A DNA stretch of 64,000 nucleotides. It comes from an uncultured Parabacteroides sp. (GTDB taxonomy: Bacteria > Bacteroidota > Bacteroidia > Bacteroidales > Tannerellaceae). The stretch spans positions 62,001 to 126,000 of the forward strand of contig UQLN01000002.1 of the NCBI GenBank assembly GCA_900541965.1. The letters run 5' to 3'. The notes below the pieces were generated by a model that did not search any database, was not told the DNA's origin, and saw only the letters and a list, made by a program, of their open reading frames with translations. Positions 17,565 to 26,194 of the stretch are shown piece after piece. Made by a program: the position numbers and the translations under genes. How positions within the stretch are numbered: the stretch's first letter is position 1; each line of letters starts with the position of its first letter.

Positions 17565-18311
17565 TTACAGGTAAAAGACAATTCCTAAATCTATCGACAA
17601 AAGATTTATTTTAAAATTTGCAGAACTGGCATGACGGGAACCTTTATAAACCTGGTCTTTTGTCTGGTCATACCATTTAAAATCCAAACCGGCTACATTT
17701 ACTGATGCTTCCACTGCTGCATAATCATTAATGAAAACTGTCAACCCAGGAGCCACACCAATATTCAAAGAGTGCTTCAATTGATGTACACCGCTCAAAT
17801 CAACACCTGTACCACTGGTAGACTTACTGGTTGAATAACCATAAGTTACCCGTGCTTCATTAAATAAACCAAAACGTTTACTATCCCCAAGATTCAAATA
17901 TGTCCGCAAAAAGACTGCACCGGAAATAGTATGGGATACATCATGATAATCCTCTATGTCAAAACTCAAATCATCACCTAATGATAAGCTGATATTATCC
18001 AACTTTGTATAAGAACGGGAATACGCTAAACGCCCTCCAATCGAGATGTTATTCCGAATAGCATAACTGACTAAAGGGGTTATTTTGAATGTATATCCTT
18101 CACTGTCTATATCTTTCAAAACAGACAAAAATTCAAAATTATCATCTACATGCTCCGAATATGAAAAGGTAGTACCTACCATCCATTGCCCTTTCGGAAT
18201 AAAAGTTTTCATCACGATCCCACGATCGTATTTAGTATCTTTGGCTTCTTTTCCGAAAACAGATAGAGGAAAAATAACCAGGCAAAGAATATACAAGATA
18301 TTTTTTATCAT
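17565..18311 (-). CDS. Outer-membrane beta-barrel protein of the DUF4493/PCMD operon
   Basis: 248 residues from the ATG at 18311. Signal peptide MIKNILYILCLVIFPLSVFG followed by KEAKDTKY. The remainder alternates polar and hydrophobic residues (e.g. QWMVGTTFSYSEHVDD, YAIRNNISIGGRLAYSRSY, HSLNIGVAPGLTVFIND) and ends with SIDLGIVFYL, typical of small 8-10 strand outer-membrane barrels. The open frame extends to 18446 but the extension lies inside the preceding lipoprotein gene; the start at 18311 leaves a 1-base gap after its TAA. Its place in the middle of a lipoprotein operon suggests a pore or anchor partner; that is inference. Confidence 0.75.
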   Translation of the reverse strand: MIKNILYILCLVIFPLSVFGKEAKDTKYDRGIVMKTFIPKGQWMVGTTFSYSEHVDDNFEFLSVLKDIDSEGYTFKITPLVSYAIRNNISIGGRLAYSRSYTKLDNISLSLGDDLSFDIEDYHDVSHTISGAVFLRTYLNLGDSKRFGLFNEARVTYGYSTSKSTSGTGVDLSGVHQLKHSLNIGVAPGLTVFINDYAAVEASVNVAGLDFKWYDQTKDQVYKGSRHASSANFKINLLSIDLGIVFYL

Positions 18312-18312
18312 A

Positions 18313-20409
18313 TTATTTAAAAGATTTTTCATTATAATCAAAAGATAACGATAAGTTGTCGACATATAGCACACTTCCAATACCCATTTTGCCTGTAACC
18401 TTTGAACCTGTAAATATTCCACCATATTTACTTGATGACATAACAATCGCTATTGTTTTAGGAATCACATTCTTTTCTGTGTATTTTATATCTATCTCAA
18501 ATTTTGTATACTCATCAACTTTCTGGCTGGAATTAAAACGTCCGTAAGCAATCTGTTTACCAGAAGCATCTTTTAACCAGATATAAATATCAGCAATATC
18601 TTTAGTCATATCTTTATCTTCTTCATCAGTATATGAACCATATGTTGCATCCGCTGGATTATATTTATAATATCCTATTAACCGGGTCGGCCTACCAGAA
18701 TAGTCTCTACCAAAAGAAGGACTTGATGCAGGATTTGACATATTTACATTAAAAGAACCTATAAATAAATTTCCTGCAGCAGTACCGGCTAGCATAACAT
18801 CACCTAAAGACTCCATCCTTACAGCATGTAACCCGTTTTGGCAATCTTCAACTTGTGTCGTGTTAGGACTTTTCCCAGCCATTTTCACACCATCATTGCC
18901 TGTAGCCCAATACATATTCTTACCCTCTTTATTTGGGTAAATATCATTCCATTCTTCAAAATCCATGTTCGGAATAACAGGCTCTTCCTGAGTTGTAAAA
19001 TCAAAACTTACAGGGGTTTCAATATCTGCGACAACATTACAATCATAAGAAGTATTCACCTCTAAATTAGGAAGTATACATTCTGCGACATAATCACCAT
19101 CCGAATTCACAACAACAGTTGCCGGATCTACTTGAATTATTTGCTCCTCTTCAGAAGCCACATCTTTCTGTTTATACTTTACAATAATATTATCAGGTGA
19201 ACCTGCTGTTATTTTCAAGAAAGCAAATCTTGACCAGGCACTTATATTTGCAGTTACTGATACATTCGGCCTGACCTCTATATTTACAGATTCTTCCACT
19301 TGCTGTCCCAAATTATCCCGGGCTACAATTGTAACTGAATGAGATGTTTTCTTTCCATCCAAAAGAGGTAGCTTCGTCAACATTGCTGAAAAGTCTAATG
19401 TTGCATCCGTTGTGATTTCCGACAATTGAGGAAAAGCAATACCTAATTCTATCAGTTTACCCCTTATCTCTTCATTCACAGTCATTAAGTCAACGTAAGC
19501 GGGTATCCCTTTTTCTTCATTAAAATATTTAGAAGCAAATTTTAAAGCAAGAACCTGCAGACCGTTCTTAGATGTTATTTCGGAGGTTAATAATGCTCCT
19601 GCCGGATTTGTTTCTTTTATGCTCAATTCTTTCTCCGGCATCGTAACTATTTTAGGCATATTCCTCCCATGGTCATCCGTAAAGACAGGAACATTCAACG
19701 TACATTCAATATCATTAGTCTTTTCGTTGACTGTAACATTAAAGTCTCCTCCGGCTTCAGGGCTATCCGGTGTCTCTCCAATAGAGAAATTTAAACGATA
19801 ATGCTCCCGTGCTTTTGTTCCGGAAATCTCTTTCACGATCTTATAAGCAGTACCATTATTATTTACTAAATCCAATACTATATTTAATTTACCAGGAGTA
19901 AAATATCCGGCACGAGTTTCTTCTTCCTCAAAACTCAGTTCTCCACTTGTATTACTTACTGTTGTCTTATATCCAATAAAATATTGCTTTAATAAATCCG
20001 AGTAATTTACCGTTACTTTTACATTAGCCAACGAGCAAATAACTTCTGATTCCCTTAACGTAGCTTTCACTACTTCTATTGTATCAATTCCAAAATAGAA
20101 AGGTTTATCAAAAGCTGCTTTACCTGCATATACTGTCCCTGCTTTCACATAATACAAGCCCACAGGCAACTGAACCTTTCCAGAACCCAACTCTTTTGCA
20201 TAATCTTCGAAAAACTTTATTGTATCACCTGTTGCCGCCTTACAAACAGCCACACTAATAACTTCATCATCAACAGCAGACCTAGTTACTACATTCATAT
20301 CTTTAGAAGTACTGATATAAAGGAATCCTTCTTCTACCAAATTATTTTTCTCCTCACAGGATATGAAAAGGAGTAAAAAGAACAACAGCCAGCTTGTATA
20401 TCGTTTCAT
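18313..20409 (-). CDS. DUF4493 + PCMD surface lipoprotein
   Basis: 698 residues. Signal peptide ending FISC with predicted lipidated Cys18 followed by EEKNN, acidic residues that fit the Bacteroidetes surface lipoprotein export signal. Residues about 25-220 form a DUF4493-like module (LPVGLYYVKAG, KAAFDKPFYFG, EVICSLANVKVTVNY, EEETRAGYF). The middle repeats beta domains. Residues from about 473 to the end are a PCMD domain: IPNMDFEEWND, SFGRDYSGRPTRLIGYYKY, SSKYGGIFTGS, LYVDNLSLSF. Probable cell-surface carbohydrate-binding protein; binding target unknown. 5 bases follow the preceding gene's stop. Confidence 0.8.
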   Translation of the reverse strand: MKRYTSWLLFFLLLFISCEEKNNLVEEGFLYISTSKDMNVVTRSAVDDEVISVAVCKAATGDTIKFFEDYAKELGSGKVQLPVGLYYVKAGTVYAGKAAFDKPFYFGIDTIEVVKATLRESEVICSLANVKVTVNYSDLLKQYFIGYKTTVSNTSGELSFEEEETRAGYFTPGKLNIVLDLVNNNGTAYKIVKEISGTKAREHYRLNFSIGETPDSPEAGGDFNVTVNEKTNDIECTLNVPVFTDDHGRNMPKIVTMPEKELSIKETNPAGALLTSEITSKNGLQVLALKFASKYFNEEKGIPAYVDLMTVNEEIRGKLIELGIAFPQLSEITTDATLDFSAMLTKLPLLDGKKTSHSVTIVARDNLGQQVEESVNIEVRPNVSVTANISAWSRFAFLKITAGSPDNIIVKYKQKDVASEEEQIIQVDPATVVVNSDGDYVAECILPNLEVNTSYDCNVVADIETPVSFDFTTQEEPVIPNMDFEEWNDIYPNKEGKNMYWATGNDGVKMAGKSPNTTQVEDCQNGLHAVRMESLGDVMLAGTAAGNLFIGSFNVNMSNPASSPSFGRDYSGRPTRLIGYYKYNPADATYGSYTDEEDKDMTKDIADIYIWLKDASGKQIAYGRFNSSQKVDEYTKFEIDIKYTEKNVIPKTIAIVMSSSKYGGIFTGSKVTGKMGIGSVLYVDNLSLSFDYNEKSFK

Positions 20410-20414
20410 CTTCT

Positions 20415-21665
20415 CTACTTATTAATAATTACAGTCAATGTTTTCTCTAAACTACTTAAAGATGTATCAGTAACTTTTACCTGAAACTTATACTCACCTG
20501 CACCACCCATTAACTTCATGAATCCCGTTACATCCAACGTATACTCTTTATCTCCTTCTTTTGGTCGAACTAATCCAACCCCATCCAATATAGATGTCAT
20601 CGTTGGTGTTAAATTAATCAGATCAAAAGGATTCTCTTCTCCCAATATTTTTTCCAATTCAGGAGCTATTATTTTTACAACAATATTCTTCAATCCTGAA
20701 GGAGCTTTAATTGTGACTTTAACAGGAACAGTTCCCGCAAGAGCTTCCTCTTCTGTCATTTCCACCGGAGAATCAAGGCCTGTACCTACTATCGAAATTG
20801 ACTCATCTCCCGGTTCATCCGTTCCGTCATCCGGATCAGGAGGTAAAGCCGGGGCTTCTATATTTATGATAGTATCACGAGTATGCATCGCTATATCAAC
20901 CTTAATTCCGGGTTTTGCGAGTTGATCGATAATGGAGTCTACAGAAACATCAAGTCCTAAAGATATATTATACAACGTATTAGGCTCTGTATTGACTATC
21001 TTATGTTTAGATATGACATCCAATCCTTCCTTTGTTGTAGCATTTATTGCCAAATTAATATTTCCCCCGGAACGAAAATAAGCAACTCTCTGTTCATCTT
21101 TCCCCATTGAAAGAATTCCTGTACCATTCGTAACAACAACAGAATAATCGTCTTTAAATATTTTCAGGAAATCCTCATTATACTCTACATTGACTTTGGA
21201 ATTTTTTAAAGAACAATCTGCTTTTATAGAACTAATTATACCAGGCTCTATCTCACAAACAGTGTCGCCAACAAAATAAGGAGCGTCAAAAGCGGCCTCA
21301 TACAATTTTCCCCAAGAAGCACGGATTGTATATTTTCCTTTATCCAACAACAACTCTTCTGCATTCAAATATTCTCCATAAGAATCAAAATGTTGAACCA
21401 CCTTTCCGGCAGAATCCATAATTTGTACGTTAAAATCATTTATATCTACCGTTGCTGCCACTTCTGCCTTTGCTTTTGATTCCGGAGTATCGCTTTCAGG
21501 CTGAAGGTTTAGTTTCAAATCCAAAGCCCCTGTTATTGCCGGATCTGCAGGAAGTTCACTAGGATCAACAGGTTTCAAACCTCCTGTCAATTCTTTTTTC
21601 ATCTCACAAGAGATAACGCTTGATACCAATGAGATTAACAAAGCAATTTTATACATTATTCTCAT
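20415..21665 (-). CDS. DUF4493-domain lipoprotein
   Basis: 416 residues. Signal peptide MRIMYKIALLISLVSSVISC gives predicted lipidated Cys20. The DUF4493-like module at about 70-230 shows DKGKYTIRASWGK, YEAAFDAPYFVGD, KADCSLKNSKVNVEYNEDF and EQRVAYF. A Pro/Asp/Gly linker near 275-292 (PALPPDPDDGTDEPGDE) separates it from a C-terminal beta domain ending TLTVIINK. No PCMD domain. Start overlaps the upstream stop by 4 bases (ATGA), so translation is probably coupled. No function can be assigned beyond a likely surface-binding or structural role. Confidence 0.78.
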   Translation of the reverse strand: MRIMYKIALLISLVSSVISCEMKKELTGGLKPVDPSELPADPAITGALDLKLNLQPESDTPESKAKAEVAATVDINDFNVQIMDSAGKVVQHFDSYGEYLNAEELLLDKGKYTIRASWGKLYEAAFDAPYFVGDTVCEIEPGIISSIKADCSLKNSKVNVEYNEDFLKIFKDDYSVVVTNGTGILSMGKDEQRVAYFRSGGNINLAINATTKEGLDVISKHKIVNTEPNTLYNISLGLDVSVDSIIDQLAKPGIKVDIAMHTRDTIINIEAPALPPDPDDGTDEPGDESISIVGTGLDSPVEMTEEEALAGTVPVKVTIKAPSGLKNIVVKIIAPELEKILGEENPFDLINLTPTMTSILDGVGLVRPKEGDKEYTLDVTGFMKLMGGAGEYKFQVKVTDTSLSSLEKTLTVIINK

Positions 21666-22402
21666 AATACTTGTACTGATTTTACTACAGGAGTCTCTTT
21701 ATAAGCATCTAATGTCACAATCAAATGATCACCAGCCTTTAATTCCTGTTCTACTCCATTTTCCATATGTTTCAAATCTCCTGCAAAATCAACACGTGTG
21801 CCAAATTCTTTTGCTGTGCCTGTTACATGAACTGTAAACAATTGACTTACCGCAAAAAAACCAGAACGCGTTTCATTCTTTGTATATAGGAGTTCTGCTT
21901 TACTATTTGTAACAGAAACTTTAAAATCCGGATTAATCAGATTCAAAAATTCATCCGTATATTTTAAAGAAACCTTAATGCTCTGATGAGAACATTGCAA
22001 TTTTACTTCTGTCACTGTATTTTCCTCAATCACAAATTCTTTTTTCCCTCTAAAGCAAGGTGTTTCAAAAGCAGCTTCCGGCAAATCACCGGAAAAAGCC
22101 TCTGCTATATAAGAACCTATTGGAAGAGAAAGAGGCATTCCTTCTTTCTTTAACTCCTCAAAAGTGTCAAAATTTTGTTTAATCGCCTGTCCGCTGGCAT
22201 CTTTTATTACAATATGGAATGTGTCAACATCTACAGTAGATGTTGATTTCATTATGACAGGGATGTCTGTTTCGCTTTTGGTGTCCATAAAGAGGGAAAG
22301 GGAACCTTGCGCTCCCAATATTCTATCATCAGAACATGACATTATGAATGTAGCAAAGAAAAAACTACACAACAATAACATATTACAATATATTCTATAC
22401 AT
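21662..22402 (-). CDS. Short DUF4493-domain lipoprotein
   Basis: 246 residues, essentially one module. Signal peptide ending FIMSC with Cys23, followed by SDDRI, a good surface-export signal. The module shows LPIGSYIAEAFSGD, PEAAFETPCFRGK, VKLQCSHQSIKVSLKYTDEF and NETRSGFF, parallel to its three operon mates. Because it contains only the shared module, it defines the minimal unit of the family. 10 bases downstream of the first operon gene. Confidence 0.78.
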   Translation of the reverse strand: MYRIYCNMLLLCSFFFATFIMSCSDDRILGAQGSLSLFMDTKSETDIPVIMKSTSTVDVDTFHIVIKDASGQAIKQNFDTFEELKKEGMPLSLPIGSYIAEAFSGDLPEAAFETPCFRGKKEFVIEENTVTEVKLQCSHQSIKVSLKYTDEFLNLINPDFKVSVTNSKAELLYTKNETRSGFFAVSQLFTVHVTGTAKEFGTRVDFAGDLKHMENGVEQELKAGDHLIVTLDAYKETPVVKSVQVL

Positions 22403-22412
22403 ACTATTATTT

Positions 22413-25058
22413 TTAATAAATCAACTCTACATCATCCACATAAAGCTGACTTCCTACAAATTTTCCATCACTCAAGTTAGCGAAAGGAGGAACTTCTATT
22501 AATGTATCATTAGAAGTTTTATCTCCTGATTTAAAAACAATATAAATATGTGTTGCTTTCAAACTCAGATCTTTATTATAATCTATTAGAACTTCTTGAT
22601 AAATGTAACTATTTACATTTGATGCATTTCTGAATGTACCACGTCCAAGTTCTAGTATATCTCCGTTCTTTCTATTCTGCACAACAATTTCAGCTAAAAG
22701 TTGGTCATTTTTTGTTTCATATTTATAATAGAAACCAAAACCTTTAGGACGTGAAGTAAATTCATATCCATAATCAGGAGATTTACTTTCCGAATCAAAT
22801 GATCCTAAATACAAATACCCAGGATCAACATAAGCTGCATTAGCACTACCTGTAGCCGTATTACTACTACCCCAGCCTACCGTCCTAATTAATGCTGCAT
22901 AATCACCATTATATTTATCTGTAGTTCTCATTGTTCCAGAAATAGAATTATATTGATATTTCCAATCCGCATTAGTCGTCTTTAAATTGATAGTATTCCA
23001 CCCCTGAGTGCCAGCATCCTGTTTATCCCACGGATACCAATAATACCAATATGGACCTTTTTTCCCAAATGAGTTCCAAACTTTTCCATCTTCACTATAC
23101 CAACTCTCGAAACCTCTGTTTGGGATATTCATATTAGCAACTTCTGTGGTAAATGTCATTTCCTCCGAAACATGATTGCCATACTTAGCTCTTACCCTAT
23201 ATTGCGTTTCAGCCTCAAGACCAGTTAAAACAGCAGATGTAACATCTCCTTTCACAACCAATGTTCCATCAATTTGATCATTTATATCTGTCCATTGTCC
23301 ATTCTTATAAAGTTGAAAGGATAATTTAGAAGCATCACATGTTGTCGCTGTTGCTCTCAATACAGCCCATTTTGCAAAAGCATCACCATTTTCCTCTTTA
23401 TCTCCATTCATCGACATTTCAAACTTCGGAGGAATCAAATCCACAATAAGAGTTTTTACATCTTCATAAGTTGAACCTTCAAATTCAGTCTGAACAGTCA
23501 GTTCATATTCATATCGTTTAATATTATCATCATCTAAAACCAAAGATGAAATGAGCTCTTTAAAATTCACATAAGGGACAGATTCTTTCAAATTATATTT
23601 GATGCCAGGGACAAGTTCTCCATTAGTCAAATTATAACTATTTACCATTCCTGTTGCATCCGTAATTTTTAATAAACATGCCGATAATTCCCCTGTAGAC
23701 TTTATCGTAGCTTTATATTCAGGATTAATTTTAACACCATCATTATAGATAATGCCCCCTTCTGTTACGCGAATAGCCTGAGAACTGATAAAACCATCCG
23801 ACAAAGTGATTTTAGGAGCCACATCCGGTACCATTTTTACAACTAAGGTCAAAGGTTTACTTGTATGCGCATTCACAAGTGAATCTGTCACAATAAGTTG
23901 ATAGTTATACAACTTTACATTTGTTTCCCGCTCTGAAATACGTGGTAGTCTTTCAATCACAGACCTAAAATCTATAGTAGCCTGCTTTTTATGCCAAATA
24001 TCCGGCAGAACAAAACCTTTCGCCAGTAAATCTGCTTTACCTGTATCGTCCAAATGAGCTAAATCATATTCTTTAGCTTCTGCCTGATCTTCCCATATCA
24101 ATAACCTACAGTTCTCAATTGTTCCAGGAACAGATATCTTAACATTTGCTTCTCCTATAATGTCATCAGTTCCCAGTACAATAGGATCTTCATTGGCAAA
24201 CCCAACAGGTTCCATCAATGGACCATTTACAGGCAACATATAATCCGGGACATATATATAAAGAGGCTTTTCTATTGTCTTATCATTAATTGTTATTCTA
24301 ACAGTCAAACCTCTATCCGGGCGTGTATCAGGAGTCGAATTAAAAGTCAAACGAATATCATCCTTCGGCTTTACAGAAGGAACAGTAACTGAAAATTGTT
24401 TCATTTCTCCTTCATCAGGAGTAACAGTTAATACGCCTTTCAAATCTTCTCCATTTTCATTTACCTGGAACCAACCGGAACGAGTTTCATCTTGAATAAA
24501 CTCAAACGGTTCGGTTGTATGAGTTGTCTCAAATGCAACTGCATATTTAGGATATACCATTTTACAACTATCAGTATAATAAACGGTTGCCCGTGCATTT
24601 GTTAATGCACAGGTAACATCCAATTTAGTTGTCATATCCTGTTTAATGATAAACCCTGAAACTCCCTGAAAATGAGGAGACTCAAACGCTGCCGGAACTT
24701 GTTTTCCAAAAGATGCCCGAATCTTATAATTACCCCGTTCCAGTTCTATAATATCCGGCATATCTTTATACTGCTCAAATGTTCTAACAACAGTATTCTC
24801 TTCTCCTTTAAGAATTTCAATCTTATATTTTTCGGTATCCAGAAAAGGAGTCCAATCAAAAGACGTAGAACGAGTCACTACAGCTCCATTATTTACAACC
24901 GTAGTATCAGTCATCAAAGACAATTGTAATATACCGGCATTTTCTACTTCACCAAATCTATCTGAATTACACGAAAAAAAGATTATGGCAGAAATCAGAA
25001 TACAGAAAAAGTACGTTATATATCCTAAATAACGTTGTATCAATTTACTCTCTTTCAT
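22413..25058 (-). CDS. Large DUF4493 + PCMD-like surface lipoprotein
   Basis: 881 residues, first gene of the six-gene operon. Signal peptide with lipobox IIFFSC, predicted Cys30 followed by NSDRFGE. DUF4493-like module at about 65-245: ERGNYKIRASFGK, PAAFESPHFQGV, LDVTCALTNARATVYYTD, DETRSGWF. Three or more beta-sandwich domains follow, including a fibronectin-like segment (LTGLEAETQYRVRAKYGN). The C-terminal about 235 residues are PCMD-like with many Trp/Tyr residues (GPYWYYWYPWDKQ), TSRPKGFGFYYKYE and terminal LYVDDVELIY. Exposed aromatic residues suggest glycan stacking; inferred. No perfect TAnnTTTG was found upstream. Confidence 0.8.
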   Translation of the reverse strand: MKESKLIQRYLGYITYFFCILISAIIFFSCNSDRFGEVENAGILQLSLMTDTTVVNNGAVVTRSTSFDWTPFLDTEKYKIEILKGEENTVVRTFEQYKDMPDIIELERGNYKIRASFGKQVPAAFESPHFQGVSGFIIKQDMTTKLDVTCALTNARATVYYTDSCKMVYPKYAVAFETTHTTEPFEFIQDETRSGWFQVNENGEDLKGVLTVTPDEGEMKQFSVTVPSVKPKDDIRLTFNSTPDTRPDRGLTVRITINDKTIEKPLYIYVPDYMLPVNGPLMEPVGFANEDPIVLGTDDIIGEANVKISVPGTIENCRLLIWEDQAEAKEYDLAHLDDTGKADLLAKGFVLPDIWHKKQATIDFRSVIERLPRISERETNVKLYNYQLIVTDSLVNAHTSKPLTLVVKMVPDVAPKITLSDGFISSQAIRVTEGGIIYNDGVKINPEYKATIKSTGELSACLLKITDATGMVNSYNLTNGELVPGIKYNLKESVPYVNFKELISSLVLDDDNIKRYEYELTVQTEFEGSTYEDVKTLIVDLIPPKFEMSMNGDKEENGDAFAKWAVLRATATTCDASKLSFQLYKNGQWTDINDQIDGTLVVKGDVTSAVLTGLEAETQYRVRAKYGNHVSEEMTFTTEVANMNIPNRGFESWYSEDGKVWNSFGKKGPYWYYWYPWDKQDAGTQGWNTINLKTTNADWKYQYNSISGTMRTTDKYNGDYAALIRTVGWGSSNTATGSANAAYVDPGYLYLGSFDSESKSPDYGYEFTSRPKGFGFYYKYETKNDQLLAEIVVQNRKNGDILELGRGTFRNASNVNSYIYQEVLIDYNKDLSLKATHIYIVFKSGDKTSNDTLIEVPPFANLSDGKFVGSQLYVDDVELIY

Positions 25059-25315
25059 TTTTATGCATATAAACCTATTTTACCAAAAACATCGGCTCAT
25101 TAGATTTATCCCCCTTTAGCTATTAAAATTAAGTGCAAAGAAATAAGAATCCCAAAAGTCACACAAGGTCTATTTATATTATTATATATTCTTTTTTTAA
25201 AATCCCACAGAACACACACAATACAAATACCTGATTTCTTGCAACAAAGAAACATACTTTCTGAAAAAGTGTTCCATTTTTTAGAACATTCCGGTTATCT
25301 TTATCAAAATCCACT

Positions 25316-25323
25316 TATCTTTG
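25316..25323 (+). promoter_or_regulatory. -7 element of the AraC-type regulator
   Basis: TATCTTTG matches TAnnTTTG and lies 23 bases before the ATG at 25347. A small inverted repeat TGTTC-N9-GAACA at 25270-25288 lies where an upstream operator would sit, but its arms are only 5 bases. Nothing else is recognisable in 25059-25315. Confidence 0.6.
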
Positions 25324-25346
25324 TAAACATTAAAACACTCTTCTAT

Positions 25347-26189
25347 ATGGAAAATGACATACCCAAAATAGATCTTCCTGATGACATGATTATCGGAACG
25401 GATATTAGCAGAGAGATACTCAGTTTGTATACCAATTATCCATGTCGCTTAAAGGCGGAAATATTTGTATTGTGCATGCAGGGAGAAATAGAAGCATCAA
25501 TAGATTTAAACAGAATCAATGTTAAAGCTTTTGATTTTGTTACAATCTTACCAGGAAGTATTTTTCAGATACATAAAGTTGAAGGAGACCTAAAAATATA
25601 CTTTATGGGATATTCTTCCGAATTTCTAGAACATGTAAACATGTTAAAGGCTGCTATGGATATGATTTATCTCATAAAGGAGAGGCCCGTTATCTCTTTA
25701 AAAGAAAATGCGGCTTTGTTATTGGAAGATTATTTCTCTCTACTTATAAAAACATATGATTTTTGTAAAGTAAAACTGAGCCGTGAAATTACTTCTCATC
25801 TTTTTTCCGGTATGCACCTCGGAGTTGGCGCCATGTACAGGGATAAAGCTTACGTAAAGGCCCCACTTTCCAAAAGTGAACAAATAGCTAAGGAATTCGG
25901 GCAATTAGTGATGCAAAACTACAGCAAAGAGCGGAATGTTGCCTGGTATGCACGTAAATTAAACATCACCCATGCACATCTTTGTACTACCGTAAAGCAA
26001 GTAACGGGCAAAACCTGTATCGAAATTATTTCAGAAATGGTAATTATGGATGCGAAATCCCAACTAAAATCCACTGATTTGTCAATACATGATATTGCTT
26101 ACTCATTAAACTTTACAAACATGTCTTTTTTCGGTAAATATTTCAAACGGCATGTGGGGATGGGGCCTCTTGAATATAGAAAGAGCTAA
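25347..26189 (+). CDS. AraC-family transcriptional regulator
   Basis: 280 residues from the ATG at 25347. The first about 165 residues look like a cupin-type sensor domain (GEIEASIDLNRINVKAFDFVTILPGSIFQ...). The last about 100 residues hold two helix-turn-helix motifs: NVAWYARKLNITHAHLCTTVKQVTG and LSIHDIAYSLNFTNMSFFGKYFKRHVGMGPLEYRKS, the standard AraC C-terminus. The frame is open back to 25239 but that extension would precede the TATCTTTG promoter. Divergent from the six-gene lipoprotein operon, so it is the natural candidate regulator of it. Ends 5 bases before the convergent comM stop. Confidence 0.92.
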   Translation: MENDIPKIDLPDDMIIGTDISREILSLYTNYPCRLKAEIFVLCMQGEIEASIDLNRINVKAFDFVTILPGSIFQIHKVEGDLKIYFMGYSSEFLEHVNMLKAAMDMIYLIKERPVISLKENAALLLEDYFSLLIKTYDFCKVKLSREITSHLFSGMHLGVGAMYRDKAYVKAPLSKSEQIAKEFGQLVMQNYSKERNVAWYARKLNITHAHLCTTVKQVTGKTCIEIISEMVIMDAKSQLKSTDLSIHDIAYSLNFTNMSFFGKYFKRHVGMGPLEYRKS

Positions 26190-26194
26190 ATAAA

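Noticed and set aside
25270..25288. TGTTC-N9-GAACA as an AraC operator
   Set aside because: Arms of only 5 bases occur by chance in this AT-rich gap; AraC sites are usually direct repeats.
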